Shown piece by piece: positions 5,167 through 5,271 of a DNA stretch of 5,271 nt. Source of the stretch: Trueperaceae bacterium (GTDB lineage: Bacteria > Deinococcota > Deinococci > Deinococcales > Trueperaceae); assembly GCA_007128755.1 (NCBI GenBank), contig SKWV01000189.1, positions 1-5,271 on the forward strand. Direction: 5' to 3'. Under the pieces are notes generated by a model that had not been told where the DNA came from, ran no database searches, and saw only the letters and a list, made by a program, of their open reading frames with translations. Numbering within the stretch: position 1 is the first letter of the stretch; every line of letters starts with the position of its first letter. A program made the translations under genes and the position numbers.

Positions 5167-5271
5167 ATGAGACCGCTCGCCCACCCGCCGCCGCTCGTCG
5201 CCGCGCCGCCCGCTCGGGCGGGCGCGCTGCGGGACCACGGGCCGTGGCTGGCCGCCGGCCTGGCGATGATC
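5167..5271 (+). CDS. Start of an unidentified protein, possibly membrane-bound (cut by window end)
   Basis: Thirty-five codons are visible and the frame is still open at the edge. A TAG at 5149-5151 closes the frame upstream, and the ATG is the only start after it. The protein opens with a Pro/Ala-rich stretch (MRPLAHPPPLVAAPP), then a charged ALRDHG, and then what looks like the beginning of a hydrophobic segment (PWLAAGLAMI). That suggests a cytoplasmic N-terminal tail followed by a membrane helix, but too little is present to name a family. It probably has its own near-leaderless promoter. Confidence 0.5.
   Translation, partial: MRPLAHPPPLVAAPPARAGALRDHGPWLAAGLAMI

Overview
This window comes from the chromosome of a GC-rich bacterium (about 70 % GC by eye). 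All genes are on the + strand, start with GTG or ATG, and use G/C third codon positions. One start looks leaderless (-10 box six bases before the ATG), and the first terminator is a long GC stem without a T tract. These habits are common in Actinobacteria and in the Deinococcus/Trueperaceae group, and the sequence alone does not decide between them. I see no phage, transposon, CRISPR or RNA gene.

Layout. (1) Bases 3-1598 hold the 3' part of a probably exported protein resembling DUF3352. It carries a pre-peptidase C-terminal (PPC) type beta-sandwich, preceded by an 18-bp tandem repeat coding Trp/Asp/Glu-rich residues and followed by an acidic linker. (2) Bases 1599-1832 are non-coding and dense in inverted repeats: a perfect 13-bp terminator stem, an imperfect palindrome, a 6-bp hairpin, a promoter whose -35/-10 spacer is itself an inverted repeat, and a hairpin in the short 5' leader. 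(3) Bases 1833-3101 encode a 12-helix major facilitator (MFS) transporter. (4) Bases 3098-4012, overlapping it by GTGA, encode a lipoprotein with a bactofilin-like beta-repeat domain followed by about five membrane helices. (5) An 82-bp gap holds a 9-bp inverted repeat and a leaderless-type promoter. (6) Bases 4095-5102 encode a six- or seven-blade Asp-box (BNR) beta-propeller without a signal peptide. (7) Bases 5167-5271 are the beginning of a further gene that runs off the window.

How they fit together. The transporter and the lipoprotein are translationally coupled and are probably one operon read from the promoter near 1763-1791. The genes on either side appear to be separate transcription units. 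No substrate or pathway can be named from sequence alone, and nothing here amounts to a recognisable new defence or mobile system. The most distinctive items are the tandem-repeat/PPC architecture of the first gene, the palindrome-rich control region of the transporter operon, and the exported bactofilin-like lipoprotein coupled to an MFS carrier.
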